Under the pieces are notes generated by a model, which ran no database searches, was not told the origin of the DNA, and saw nothing but the letters and a program-made list of their open reading frames with translations. From an uncultured Nocardioides sp. (GTDB lineage: Bacteria; Actinomycetota; Actinomycetes; Propionibacteriales; Nocardioidaceae): DNA of 64,000 nt. Location: positions 1-64,000 of the forward strand of contig NZ_CANLDB010000003.1 of NCBI RefSeq assembly GCF_947489365.1. Reading direction: 5' to 3'. Of the stretch, positions 24,282 to 32,148 are shown one piece after another. Position numbers and translations under genes: made by a program. Each line of letters opens with the position of its first letter. Position 1 is the stretch's first letter.

Positions 24282-24311
24282 ACGGCCCGCCGCGAACCCG
24301 CGGCGGGCCGT
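24282..24311. terminator. Bidirectional terminator hairpin
   Basis: A perfect 13-bp stem (24282-24294 with 24299-24311) with a 4-nt loop lies between the convergent helical-protein and acyltransferase genes. Confidence 0.75.
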
Positions 24312-24340
24312 TCGTCGTCCCGTGACCCCCGCTCCCCGCG

Positions 24341-25360
24341 TCAGCGCAGCGGCTCGGGGCGGTGGTCGTCGATCCAGTCGTCGATGCGGTCCCACCAGTC
24401 GTAGAGCCAGGTGATGCGCTCGTCGGCGTCGGTCGGCACCTCGTGGCTCGGCACGTGCCACCACCGCATGACCAGCCGCTTGTCCATGGGGAGCTCACGC
24501 CACATGTCGGCGACGCCGAGCATGTGGTCGAGGCCGGTGTGCGCGACCCAGACGACGTCCGCGAGGGGGGCGGCGTCCAGCGCGGCCGTCAGCCCGCCGG
24601 GGCGGGGCGCCAGCACGTGCTCCATGTCGGCGGCCCGCTGCGCCATCCCGTGGAGCCCGAGCCCCTGCAGGCGCTCGATGGCGCGGGCGCGCCGCTGCGC
24701 GGTGAAGTTGCCGCCCTCGGGGAAGATCACGAACGCGTCGTTGGAGTCCAGCCCGTCGACGAGCCCCCGGATCTGCGACTCGAGGTCCGCCCCCGGTGCG
24801 GGGTTCGGGGTGATGAACCGGGCGTGCAGCCGGTTCAGGACGACGTCGATCGTGGGGTCCCACGCGAGGGTGTTCTTCAGGACCACGCGCGGCTCGCGGG
24901 CGTACCAGTGCATGAGGGCGTACATGAGGATGAACGAGTCCCCCGGCCCCGCGTGGCGGCAGCACACCACCAGCGGCCGCCCCGGGTGCGCGTCGGGCGC
25001 CGGGCCCTCGGTGACGACGTCGAGGTGCAGGACCCGCCGCGCGGCGCGGTAGAAGGCCCACAGCAGGCCCTCCACCAGGTCGTAGTGGACGCCCTCCCAG
25101 TACGGCGTCCGGATCCGCGCCCCGAAGCCCGCCGCGACCCACCACCCGAACATCACCAGCAGCATCACCGAGGAGCACGTCGCGTAGACGAAGCCCAGCC
25201 AGAACAGCCGCAGCGCCCGCCAGTGCCCGGGCACGAACGGTGACACCACGGCCGCGAGGAGCAGCCACAGCGGCAGGGTCACCCACAGCAGCGCGGTGAG
25301 GGCGAGCACGAACGGCGCGAGCACCGTCCGTCGTACGACGACCACGAGCGCGGACCTCAC
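24341..25360 (-). CDS. PlsC-type 1-acyl-glycerophosphate acyltransferase, membrane form
   Basis: The 339-residue protein has two N-terminal hydrophobic segments (about residues 10-40 and 55-80) and a PlsC acyltransferase domain from about residue 115. Catalytic motif I is CCRHAGPGDSF (HX4D) and motif III is VIFPEGGNFT. The family moves acyl groups from CoA or ACP onto lysophosphatidate or related acceptors. The C terminus is Trp/Asp rich. GTG 25360 overlaps the stop of the patatin gene (GTGA), so acyl removal and re-addition may be coupled. A second, smaller PlsC protein is encoded at 46663-47430. Confidence 0.85.
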   Translation of the reverse strand: MRSALVVVVRRTVLAPFVLALTALLWVTLPLWLLLAAVVSPFVPGHWRALRLFWLGFVYATCSSVMLLVMFGWWVAAGFGARIRTPYWEGVHYDLVEGLLWAFYRAARRVLHLDVVTEGPAPDAHPGRPLVVCCRHAGPGDSFILMYALMHWYAREPRVVLKNTLAWDPTIDVVLNRLHARFITPNPAPGADLESQIRGLVDGLDSNDAFVIFPEGGNFTAQRRARAIERLQGLGLHGMAQRAADMEHVLAPRPGGLTAALDAAPLADVVWVAHTGLDHMLGVADMWRELPMDKRLVMRWWHVPSHEVPTDADERITWLYDWWDRIDDWIDDHRPEPLR

Positions 25361-26205
25361 GCCCGCACCCCGGCGTCGTCGAGGTAGGCGCCGGCCGCGA
25401 TGCGGGTGGCCTCGATGCGGTCGGCGACGTCGGTGAAGTCGCGGTGCGACAGCAGCCGGTCGTCCTTCTCGGAGGTGCCGGCGGCGGGGAGGACGTGGAC
25501 CTCCACCCGGCCCGGCGGGTCCTGCGCCTCGGCGAGCTCGCGGTGGAAGCGGTGGCGCCGGGCGATCTCGAACGACACCCGGGCCACCTCCCACGGCCGT
25601 CGCGGCACGGTCAGGGGTCGGTCGATCCGACCGACCTGGAGCACGAAGACCCGGGTGGCGCCCCGCGACACGGCCCGGCCGAGGGGGATCGAGTTGGTGA
25701 TGCCGCCGTCGAGGAAGTGCTCGTCCCCCACCCGCGCGGGCGGCAGCAGTCCCGGGACGGCGGCGCTGGCGATCACCGCGTCGACGACCGGGCCGGTGGT
25801 GAACCAGTGCTCCGCCGCGCGCTCGATGCTGGAGGCGCAGACCTCGAGGGGGACGGGGAGGTCCTCCAGGCGCACGTCGCCGAGCTCGGTGCGCAGGCGC
25901 CGGGTCAACGGGTCGGCGGAGTAGAGGTGGGTGCCGGTGACGACCGCGCGGCGCACGGTCGCCAGTGGGCCGTCGCCGTACACGTCGCGGGTGGTGGCGG
26001 CCTCCCGCCACAGGGCGGTCAGCCGCTCGACGACCGCCGGGACGGGGTCCTGGGCCAGCAGCGCCCCGTTGAGCGCGCCGACGCTGGTGCCGAGCACCAG
26101 GTCGGGGACCACACCGCGGTCGAGCAGGGCGCCGAGCATCCCCACCTCGGCCGCGCCGAGGACCCCGCCGCCGCCGAGGACGAAGGCGGTCCGCGGCGCG
26201 GTCAC
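25357..26205 (-). CDS. Patatin-like phospholipase
   Basis: A 282-residue cytoplasmic lipid acyl hydrolase. The oxyanion loop LGGGGVLGAAEVG lies at the N terminus, the nucleophile elbow GTSVGALNG (Ser about 41) follows, and the catalytic Asp is in FLDGGITNSIPL (about 165). No signal peptide. Patatins hydrolyse phospholipids or acylglycerols. GTG 26205 starts 4 bp after the DUF3817 gene; the TGA overlaps the acyltransferase gene. It belongs to the minus-strand block running from SURF1 downwards. Confidence 0.9.
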   Translation of the reverse strand: MTAPRTAFVLGGGGVLGAAEVGMLGALLDRGVVPDLVLGTSVGALNGALLAQDPVPAVVERLTALWREAATTRDVYGDGPLATVRRAVVTGTHLYSADPLTRRLRTELGDVRLEDLPVPLEVCASSIERAAEHWFTTGPVVDAVIASAAVPGLLPPARVGDEHFLDGGITNSIPLGRAVSRGATRVFVLQVGRIDRPLTVPRRPWEVARVSFEIARRHRFHRELAEAQDPPGRVEVHVLPAAGTSEKDDRLLSHRDFTDVADRIEATRIAAGAYLDDAGVRA

Positions 26206-26209
26206 GGGC

Positions 26210-26617
26210 TCAGGCCACCGGCGGACGGGCGGGCGCCACGAGCTCGTCGGCGTGCTCGTGCCGCACCCGCCGGGTGGCGCGGTGCTCGGCCCAGAAGGAC
26301 AGCACCGGGACCGTGCCCATCACCAGGGTCACGAGGGTGAAGGTCAGGTCCCAGCCGGCCCTCCGGGCCAGCAGGAACGCGCAGACGAGGAAGATCATGT
26401 AGAGCCAGCCGTGCAGCACGCCCAGGATCTCGCTGACCGACGCCCCGAACTCCTGCACCGGGCTGCCGGGGGTCACCCAGTCCGGCGTGGCGGGGATGAA
26501 TCTCCACATGCTGCTGCCGTCGAAGTTGGACAGAGGGGTGGCGACGAAGAACAGCACGATCAGCAGGACGCCCACGACGGACGCCATCACCCGGTACCTC
26601 AGCAGCGCGCCCCTCAC
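26210..26617 (-). CDS. DUF3817 integral membrane protein
   Basis: A 135-residue protein with three hydrophobic segments: VMASVVGVLLIVLFFVATPL, ILGVLHGWLYMIFLVCAFLL and LTFTLVTLVMGTVPVLSFWA. HGWLYM with a following FWAEH is the DUF3817 signature seen next to SURF1 genes and in transporter-adjacent proteins. Function is unestablished. GTG 26617 overlaps SURF1's stop (GTGA) and the gene ends 4 bp before the patatin start. Confidence 0.85.
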   Translation of the reverse strand: MRGALLRYRVMASVVGVLLIVLFFVATPLSNFDGSSMWRFIPATPDWVTPGSPVQEFGASVSEILGVLHGWLYMIFLVCAFLLARRAGWDLTFTLVTLVMGTVPVLSFWAEHRATRRVRHEHADELVAPARPPVA

Positions 26618-27447
26618 GACGACGAACCTACCCGCGCCGTCCCGGGATCGAGCTCGGGGTCGACCTCGGGGCCGACGTCGGGGCCGGCGTCGGAGTCGGC
26701 GTCGGGGTCGAGCCGCGCGGCCTGCACGGCGTCCCGGGTGAAGCGCCACCACACGAAGGCGGCGAACCCGCCGAACACCCACCACTCGACGGCGTACAGG
26801 AGGTTCTGCAGGCCGGTGAAGGTACCGACCTCCTCGGTGGCCGGCACCTCGACCGGCTCCAGCCCGGCGGTGGGCTCCGCGGCGACCGCGTAGCCGCCGT
26901 ACAGGTCGGCGGTGGTGAGCTGGACGGCGTCCGCGATCCGCAGCTGGGGCAGCTCCCGGTCGCCCGGGTCGGGATCGACCAGGGCGGCGTCGGCCTGCGA
27001 GGGCTGCATGCGGACGACGAGGTCGACCGGCCCGCTCGGCGCCTCGGGCAGGTCCGCGGCCGAGGGCGCCCACCCGCGGACGACGAGCAGCTCGGCCCCG
27101 GCGCCGTCCACGGCCACCGGCGTCACCGCCCAGACGCCGTCCCCGGTCTCGTCGCTCGCCGGGCCGCGGCCGGTGATCGTCAGGCTCCCGTCGGGCACCC
27201 AGGAGCCGCTCACCTTGAGCGGACGACCCAGGGCGTCGGCCGGGAACCCGTCGTCGGGGCCGACGACGTCCGCGATCGGCTGCGGCGTCTCCTGGGTGAG
27301 GTCGACGGCCTGCGCCTCGCGCTCCGCGGTCCACGCGCCGAGCTGCCAGAACCCGAGGGCGACGGCGATCGCGACGAGCACCAGCGCGACGGCGTGGGCG
27401 AGCAGCAGCCGGGGGGCGAGGACGCCTCGGAGCACGCTGCTGGACAC
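26614..27447 (-). CDS. SURF1-family cytochrome oxidase biogenesis protein
   Basis: A 277-residue protein with SURF1 topology: one N-terminal helix (LLLAHAVALVLVAIAVALGFWQLGAW), an extracytoplasmic domain, and a C-terminal helix (YAVEWWVFGGFAAFVWWRF). The family assists assembly of the haem a3 site of cytochrome c oxidase. FWQLGAW and LLVVRGWAP match conserved segments. The C terminus adds an Asp/Pro-rich tail of about 25 residues. GTG 27447 has TAGACT ending 7 bp upstream, pointing to a leaderless transcript. Confidence 0.87.
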   Translation of the reverse strand: MSSSVLRGVLAPRLLLAHAVALVLVAIAVALGFWQLGAWTAEREAQAVDLTQETPQPIADVVGPDDGFPADALGRPLKVSGSWVPDGSLTITGRGPASDETGDGVWAVTPVAVDGAGAELLVVRGWAPSAADLPEAPSGPVDLVVRMQPSQADAALVDPDPGDRELPQLRIADAVQLTTADLYGGYAVAAEPTAGLEPVEVPATEEVGTFTGLQNLLYAVEWWVFGGFAAFVWWRFTRDAVQAARLDPDADSDAGPDVGPEVDPELDPGTARVGSSS

Positions 27448-27454
27448 GTCTCCG

Positions 27455-27460
27455 AGTCTA
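27455..27460 (-). promoter_or_regulatory. -10 element for a leaderless SURF1 transcript
   Basis: TAGACT on the minus strand with a 7-bp gap to the GTG start at 27447. Confidence 0.45.
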
Positions 27461-27481
27461 CGAACGCCCCCCGGCCCGGGC

Positions 27482-27928
27482 TCAGCGGTCGGAGCGACCC
27501 GGCGTGCGGGCGAGCACGACCAGCGCGCCCGTCAGGAACAGGTACAGCGCGGCCGAGGCGAGGGGACGCGTGTCGGCGGCCGGGTGGCTGACCCAGCCGA
27601 TGAGGAACCACGCCCCCATCACGGCGAAGCAGCCCACCGCGACGCCGTAGCCGAGGCGCACCGTCGTGGGCTGCACGGCCAGGCCGAGCGTGACCGCCCC
27701 CGCGGCCGACAGGAGCCACCCGAAGGTCCGCGGGGTGACGAGCTGCAGCGGCAGCAGGGTGCGGGCGGTGCTGACGGGCACGTCCCCGAGCACGTAGCCG
27801 AAGACACCCACCGCGAGCATCAGCAGACCGGCGGCGACCAGGACGAACCGGCGCTCCGTGACCGCCCGCTGCACGGTGGCCCCGCGACGGTCCGCCCGGC
27901 CGAGGTCGTCCTTGCCGCGCCCGCGCAT
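27482..27928 (-). CDS. Four-helix membrane protein of unknown function
   Basis: The 148-residue protein has a basic N terminus (RGRGKDDLGRADRRG), then four hydrophobic segments at about residues 28-48, 71-88, 94-113 and 122-141, and a short Arg/Ser C terminus. No family signature was recognised. ATG 27928 was chosen; an in-frame upstream start at 27982 is possible. It lies between the tRNA-Ala gene and SURF1, same strand, ending 34 bp before the SURF1 start. Confidence 0.6.
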   Translation of the reverse strand: MRGRGKDDLGRADRRGATVQRAVTERRFVLVAAGLLMLAVGVFGYVLGDVPVSTARTLLPLQLVTPRTFGWLLSAAGAVTLGLAVQPTTVRLGYGVAVGCFAVMGAWFLIGWVSHPAADTRPLASAALYLFLTGALVVLARTPGRSDR

Positions 27929-28103
27929 GTCGCCTCCCCGGTGGGTCCTGGACGCCACGGCGGGTGCCGGACCGGCGTGCACCGGCGTCGTCGCTGGTTC
28001 GAGGGTAGGGGAACTTCGGCCCCCACCAGCAGCCTTTCCACAGACCGCTCGGAGCAGGACAGGAGGACGTGAGGACCGCCGGTCAGGAGACCGACCGGGT
28101 CGG

Positions 28104-28176
28104 TGGAGCCTAGGGGACTCGAACCCCTAACCCCCTGCTTGCAAAGCAGGTGCGCTACCAATTGCGCCAAGGCCCC
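28104..28176 (-). tRNA. tRNA-Ala (anticodon TGC)
   Basis: A 73-nt cloverleaf on the minus strand: acceptor GGGGCCT with AGGCTCC, D arm GCGCAATTGGTAGCGC, anticodon stem CCTGC-TTTGCAA-GCAGG with TGC, T arm GGGGTTCGAGTCCCC, discriminator A and no encoded CCA. The tRNA-Ala/tRNA-Ile pair just downstream of gyrA is a standard actinobacterial arrangement. Confidence 0.96.
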
Positions 28177-28202
28177 GCAGGGTGCGGTGGGTGGAGGGTA
28201 CG

Positions 28203-28334
28203 TCAGCGGCGAGCGGGGGCGACCGGGTCTGTCGCCTCGGCCCACAGGGCCTGCTCGGCGCGGCCGTCGTCGTACTTCTTCTTCGCGAACGCGACCCCGA
28301 TGCCGGCGAGGACGAGGACCATCAGCTTCTTCAC
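28203..28334 (-). CDS. DLW-39 family small protein
   Basis: A 43-residue protein beginning VKKLMVLVLAGIGVAFAKKK, a single hydrophobic anchor, followed by DDGRAEQALWAEATDPV. The family is named for a conserved DLW near the C terminus; here the position reads ALW, but the surrounding RAEQ.LWAEATDPV block is intact. It lies between tRNA-Ala and tRNA-Ile beside gyrA, the usual locus. Function is unknown. GTG 28334 is the start that matches family length; an upstream frame would give 60 residues. Confidence 0.85.
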   Translation of the reverse strand: MKKLMVLVLAGIGVAFAKKKYDDGRAEQALWAEATDPVAPARR

Positions 28335-28393
28335 TCGGGCTCCCGGTGCTGGGGTGGTGCTGGCGGTGGTGCGTGGTGCGGACACGACGAGGG

Positions 28394-28467
28394 TGGGCCT
28401 AACAGGACTTGAACCTGTGACCTCTTCCTTATCAGGGAAGCGCTCTAACCGTCTGAGCTATAGGCCC
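28394..28467 (-). tRNA. tRNA-Ile (anticodon GAT)
   Basis: A 74-nt cloverleaf on the minus strand: acceptor GGGCCTA with TAGGCCC, D arm GCTCAGACGGTTAGAGC, anticodon stem CTTCC-CTGATAA-GGAAG with GAT, T arm CAGGTTCAAGTCCTG, discriminator A. No CCA is encoded. Confidence 0.96.
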
Positions 28468-28587
28468 GCCGGGACCGGGCGCGATGCGCCGTCGATCACC
28501 AGGCGGTGACACTACCGCACCGTTCCGAGCCGCCCCAAAACGGGCCCGGGGCGGGCCATCTCGGGCTGTGGCGCCGGCCGTGGCGGC

Positions 28588-29295
28588 CTACTTCTCGTCC
28601 TCCGCCAGGGTGACCTCGATGCCGCCGAGCAGGGCGGCGGCGAGGTTGTACATGAACGCGCCGAGGGTCGCGACGGCGGTGATGAGGAAGACGTTGAGGA
28701 TCGTCACCAGCGTTGTGAAGGCGAGGATCCGGGACGTCCCCACGTAGTTCTCGACGTCGAAGCCGGAGGCGGACTCGCCGTCCAGCACGCTCGCGACCGT
28801 GGCGTTGATCGACTCCCACACGCCGGCGGCGCCGAGCACCGACCAGACGATGAGGACGGCGACCAGGGTCACGATCCCGAAGGCGATCGACAGCAGGAAC
28901 GACGTCTTGGTCACCGACCAGGGATCGACGCGGGTCAGCCGGAGCCGCGCCCGGCGCGGCGCCCGCCCGGGGGCGTTGCGGCGCGGCTGCACCGCACGGT
29001 TCTCGCCGGTGACCAGCGCGGCACCCGCGCCGCGGGACTCCCCCTTCTGCGGGGGCCGGGCGGCGCTGCTGACCGCGGCGGCGACGCGCTGGGTGAAGGG
29101 GCGCACCGCCGTGTCCTCGCGACCCTCGTCGCGCGCCGGCGTCGGCTGCGTCGGCGCGGACGCCGACGGCTGCTGCGCCGCGGACCGCTGCTGCGGGGCG
29201 GGCGTCGGAGTGGGCGCCGGCGGCCGGGGAGGACGCTGCGCCGTCTGCTGTCCCGGCCCGGGCGGGGCCGTCCGGTCGTCGCGACCTGCAGCCAT
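28588..29295 (-). CDS. DUF3566 transmembrane protein
   Basis: The 235-residue protein has a Pro/Gln/Ala-rich disordered N terminus (~115 residues), then the DUF3566 domain. That domain starts at RARLRLTRVDPWSVTKTSF, with helices FLLSIAFGIVTLVAVLIVWSVL and FLITAVATLGAFMYNLAAAL. DUF3566 proteins sit directly after gyrA throughout Actinobacteria; the C-terminal membrane domain is conserved but its activity is unestablished. ATG 29295 overlaps gyrA's TGA (ATGA), so it is translated from the gyrase transcript. Confidence 0.9.
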   Translation of the reverse strand: MAAGRDDRTAPPGPGQQTAQRPPRPPAPTPTPAPQQRSAAQQPSASAPTQPTPARDEGREDTAVRPFTQRVAAAVSSAARPPQKGESRGAGAALVTGENRAVQPRRNAPGRAPRRARLRLTRVDPWSVTKTSFLLSIAFGIVTLVAVLIVWSVLGAAGVWESINATVASVLDGESASGFDVENYVGTSRILAFTTLVTILNVFLITAVATLGAFMYNLAAALLGGIEVTLAEDEK

Positions 29296-32039
29296 CAGTC
29301 CTCATCCTCCACAGTGGCGTCGTCCTCGGTGGCGTCCCCGGTGTCCTGGGTGACGTCGTCGCCGGTCGAGTCACCGATTGTTGCATCCGGGGCCGAGCCG
29401 TCCGCATTCGTGAGCTCGTCCGACGCGTCGTCCGCCGGCTCGCCGGTGGCCTCCTCGACGACGGCGGCCTCCACGGAGCGGGCGACCACGGCGACGGCGT
29501 CGTTGCCGCGGGGGGTGACGAACCGGACCCCCATGGTCGTCCGGCCGGTCGGCCGCAGGTTCTCGTCGACCGGCGTCCGCACGACCTGCCCGGCCTGGGT
29601 GATCGACAGGATCTCGTCACCCTCCTCCACGATGAAGGCGCCCACGAGGGACCCGCGGTCGGAGTCGGAGAGCTGCATCGTCCGGATCCCGAGGCCGCCG
29701 CGGGACTGCAGGCGGTAGTCGGTGATGCGGCTCCGCTTCGCGAACCCGCCGTCGGTGATGGTGAAGACGTACTGGGGCTTGACCAGCGCCGGGTCCACGG
29801 AGGTCGCCGGGGCGTCGGGCACCTCCGGGGTGTCCTCCGCCGAGGTGTCCTCGTCCAGCCCGGCGGCCACCTCGGCGGCCACCTGCGCCGCGCGGATGAC
29901 GGACATCGACAGCAGGGTGTCGTCGGCGCGGAACTTCATGCCCGTCACGCCCGACGTCGCCCGGCCCATCGGGCGCAGCTGGGTGTCGTCCGCGCGGAAG
30001 CGGATCGCCTGGCCCTTGCGCGAGACGAGCAGGATGTCGTCGGCGCCGTCGACCAGCTCGGCCCCGATCAGCTCGTCGTCGTCCTCGCGGAAGTTGATCG
30101 CGATGACGCCGGCCTGACGCGGGGAGTTGTAGTCGGCGAGCCGCGTCTTCTTCACCAGACCGCTGCGCGTCGCCAGCACCAGGTACGGCGCCTGCGCGTA
30201 GTCGCGGATCGCCAGCACCTGCGCGATCTGCTCGTCGGGCTGGAAGCTCAGCAGCCCGGCGACGTGGCCGCCCTTCGCGTCGCGCGACGCCTCCGGCAGG
30301 TTGTAGGCCTTGGTCCGGTAGACCCGGCCCTGCGTGGTGAAGAACAGCAGCCAGTGGTGGTTCGAGGTCGCGATGAAGTGCTCGACCACGTCGTCGCCGC
30401 GCAACGAGGCGCCGCGCACGCCCTTGCCGCCGCGCCGCTGGGTCCGGTACGCCGCCGCGAGCGTCCGCTTGGCGTAGCCACCCCGGGTGATGGAGACGAC
30501 GAGGGCCTCGTCGGGGATGAGGTCCTCCATCGACATGTCCCCGGCCGCGGCGATGATCTGCGTACGGCGGTCGTTGCCGTACTTCTCGACGATCTCGGAC
30601 AGCTCCTCGGCGACGATCAGGCGCTGGCGGGAGACGTTGGCCAGGATGTCCTTGAGGTCGGCGATGGTCGCCTCGATCTCGGCGAGCTCGTCGATGATCT
30701 TCTGGCGCTGCAGCGCCGCGAGCGAGCGGAGCTGCATGTCGAGGATGGCGGTCGCCTGCAGCTCGTCGATCTCGAGCAGCTCGATCAGGCCGGCCCGCGC
30801 CTCCGCCACGTCGGGCGAGCGCCGGATCAGCGCGATGACCTCGTCGAGCGCGTCGAGCGCCTTCACGAGCCCGCGCAGGATGTGCGCCCGCTCCTCGGCC
30901 TTGCGCAGCTGGTACTCGGTGCGCCGTCGGATGACCTCGAGCTGGTGCTCGACCCAGTTGGAGATGAACTGGTCGATCGACAGCGTGCGGGGCACACCGT
31001 CGACGAGCGCGAGCATGTTGGCGCTGAAGTTGGTCTGGAGCTCGGTGTGCTTGAGGAGGTTGTTCAGCACGACCCGCGCGACGGCGTCCCGCTTGAGGAC
31101 GACGACGAGGCGCTGACCGGTGCGGTCGGAGGTGTCGTCGCGGACGTCGGCGATGCCCTGGACCTTGCCGGAGTCGGCGAGCTCGGCGATCTTCAGCGCG
31201 AGGTTGTCCGGGTTCACCATGTACGGCAGCTCGGTGATGTTGAGCGTCGTACGCCCGCGGGCGTCCTCGTCGACGTCGATCACCGCACGCTGGGTGATGG
31301 AGCCGCGGCCGGTGCGGTAGGCCTGCTCGATGCCCTGGGTGCCGACGATCAGGGCGCCGTTGGGGAAGTCCGGCCCCTTGATGCGCTCGATGAGGGCGTC
31401 CTGGAGCTCCTCGCGGGTGGCGTCGGGGTGCTCGAGCGCCCAGGTGGCGCCGGCCGCGACCTCGCGGAGGTTGTGCGGCGGGATCGAGGTCGCCATGCCG
31501 ACCGCGATGCCCGCCGAGCCGTTGACCAGCAGGTTGGGGAACCGGCTGGGCAGGACGACGGGCTCGGAGGAGCGGCCGTCGTAGTTCGGCTGGAAGTCGA
31601 CGGTCTCCTTGTCGATGTCGCGGACCATCTCCATGGCCAGCGGCGCCATCCGGCACTCGGTGTACCGCATCGCCGCCGCGGCGTCGTTGCCCGGCGAGCC
31701 GAAGTTGCCCTGGCCGTTGACCAGCGGCGCCCGCATCACCCAGGGCTGCGCGAGCCGCACGAGGGTGTCGTAGATCGCGGTGTCGCCGTGCGGGTGGTAC
31801 TGCCCCATGACGTCGCCGACGACGCGCGAGCACTTGGAGAAGCCGCGGTCGGGGCGGTAGCCGCCGTCCCACATGGCGTAGAGGACGCGCCGGTGGACGG
31901 GCTTCAGCCCGTCGCGGACGTCGGGCAGCGCGCGACCGACGATGACGGCCATCGCGTAGTCGATGTAGGCGCGCTGCATCGAGGTCTGCAGCTCGACGGG
32001 CTCGACGCGTCCGCCGGGCGGGGTCTGGGACTCGGTCAT
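29295..32039 (-). CDS. gyrA: DNA gyrase subunit A
   Basis: The 914-residue subunit breaks and rejoins DNA in the ATP-dependent supercoiling reaction with GyrB. The catalytic tyrosine is Tyr126 in MRYTECRM. The quinolone-determining region reads [12 protein letters not shown], with Thr87 at the E. coli Ser83 position and Asp91 at Asp87. The C-terminal beta-pinwheel contains the GyrA-box ([10 protein letters not shown], near residue 550). The protein ends in a long acidic tail (after about residue 835) rich in Asp/Glu/Thr, longer than the standard tail. ATG 32039; 109 bp downstream of gyrB, with a repeat relic between them. Confidence 0.98.
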   Translation of the reverse strand: MTESQTPPGGRVEPVELQTSMQRAYIDYAMAVIVGRALPDVRDGLKPVHRRVLYAMWDGGYRPDRGFSKCSRVVGDVMGQYHPHGDTAIYDTLVRLAQPWVMRAPLVNGQGNFGSPGNDAAAAMRYTECRMAPLAMEMVRDIDKETVDFQPNYDGRSSEPVVLPSRFPNLLVNGSAGIAVGMATSIPPHNLREVAAGATWALEHPDATREELQDALIERIKGPDFPNGALIVGTQGIEQAYRTGRGSITQRAVIDVDEDARGRTTLNITELPYMVNPDNLALKIAELADSGKVQGIADVRDDTSDRTGQRLVVVLKRDAVARVVLNNLLKHTELQTNFSANMLALVDGVPRTLSIDQFISNWVEHQLEVIRRRTEYQLRKAEERAHILRGLVKALDALDEVIALIRRSPDVAEARAGLIELLEIDELQATAILDMQLRSLAALQRQKIIDELAEIEATIADLKDILANVSRQRLIVAEELSEIVEKYGNDRRTQIIAAAGDMSMEDLIPDEALVVSITRGGYAKRTLAAAYRTQRRGGKGVRGASLRGDDVVEHFIATSNHHWLLFFTTQGRVYRTKAYNLPEASRDAKGGHVAGLLSFQPDEQIAQVLAIRDYAQAPYLVLATRSGLVKKTRLADYNSPRQAGVIAINFREDDDELIGAELVDGADDILLVSRKGQAIRFRADDTQLRPMGRATSGVTGMKFRADDTLLSMSVIRAAQVAAEVAAGLDEDTSAEDTPEVPDAPATSVDPALVKPQYVFTITDGGFAKRSRITDYRLQSRGGLGIRTMQLSDSDRGSLVGAFIVEEGDEILSITQAGQVVRTPVDENLRPTGRTTMGVRFVTPRGNDAVAVVARSVEAAVVEEATGEPADDASDELTNADGSAPDATIGDSTGDDVTQDTGDATEDDATVEDED

Positions 32040-32061
32040 GAAGTGGTCTCTCGTCTCACGG

Positions 32062-32127
32062 GGTCTCGTGGCTCGTCACTTCGACAAGCTCAGTACAAGC
32101 GCACGCTGCTCGCACCTCGACCTCCGG
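32062..32127. repeat. Divergent copy of the left-edge repeat between gyrB and gyrA
   Basis: Starts with the 14-mer GGTCTCGTGGCTCG, also present at 308-321, and ends CACCTCGACCTCCGG, matching CACCTCGACCACCGG near 339. The middle is unlike the other copies. Confidence 0.6.
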
Positions 32128-32148
32128 TGGGGTCGGGTGCGGGAAGCG

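Noticed and set aside
28203..28385. A 60-residue version of the DLW-39 protein
   Set aside because: The extra 17 N-terminal residues are Ser/Thr/Pro-rich and precede the conserved KKL membrane start; family length fits GTG 28334.
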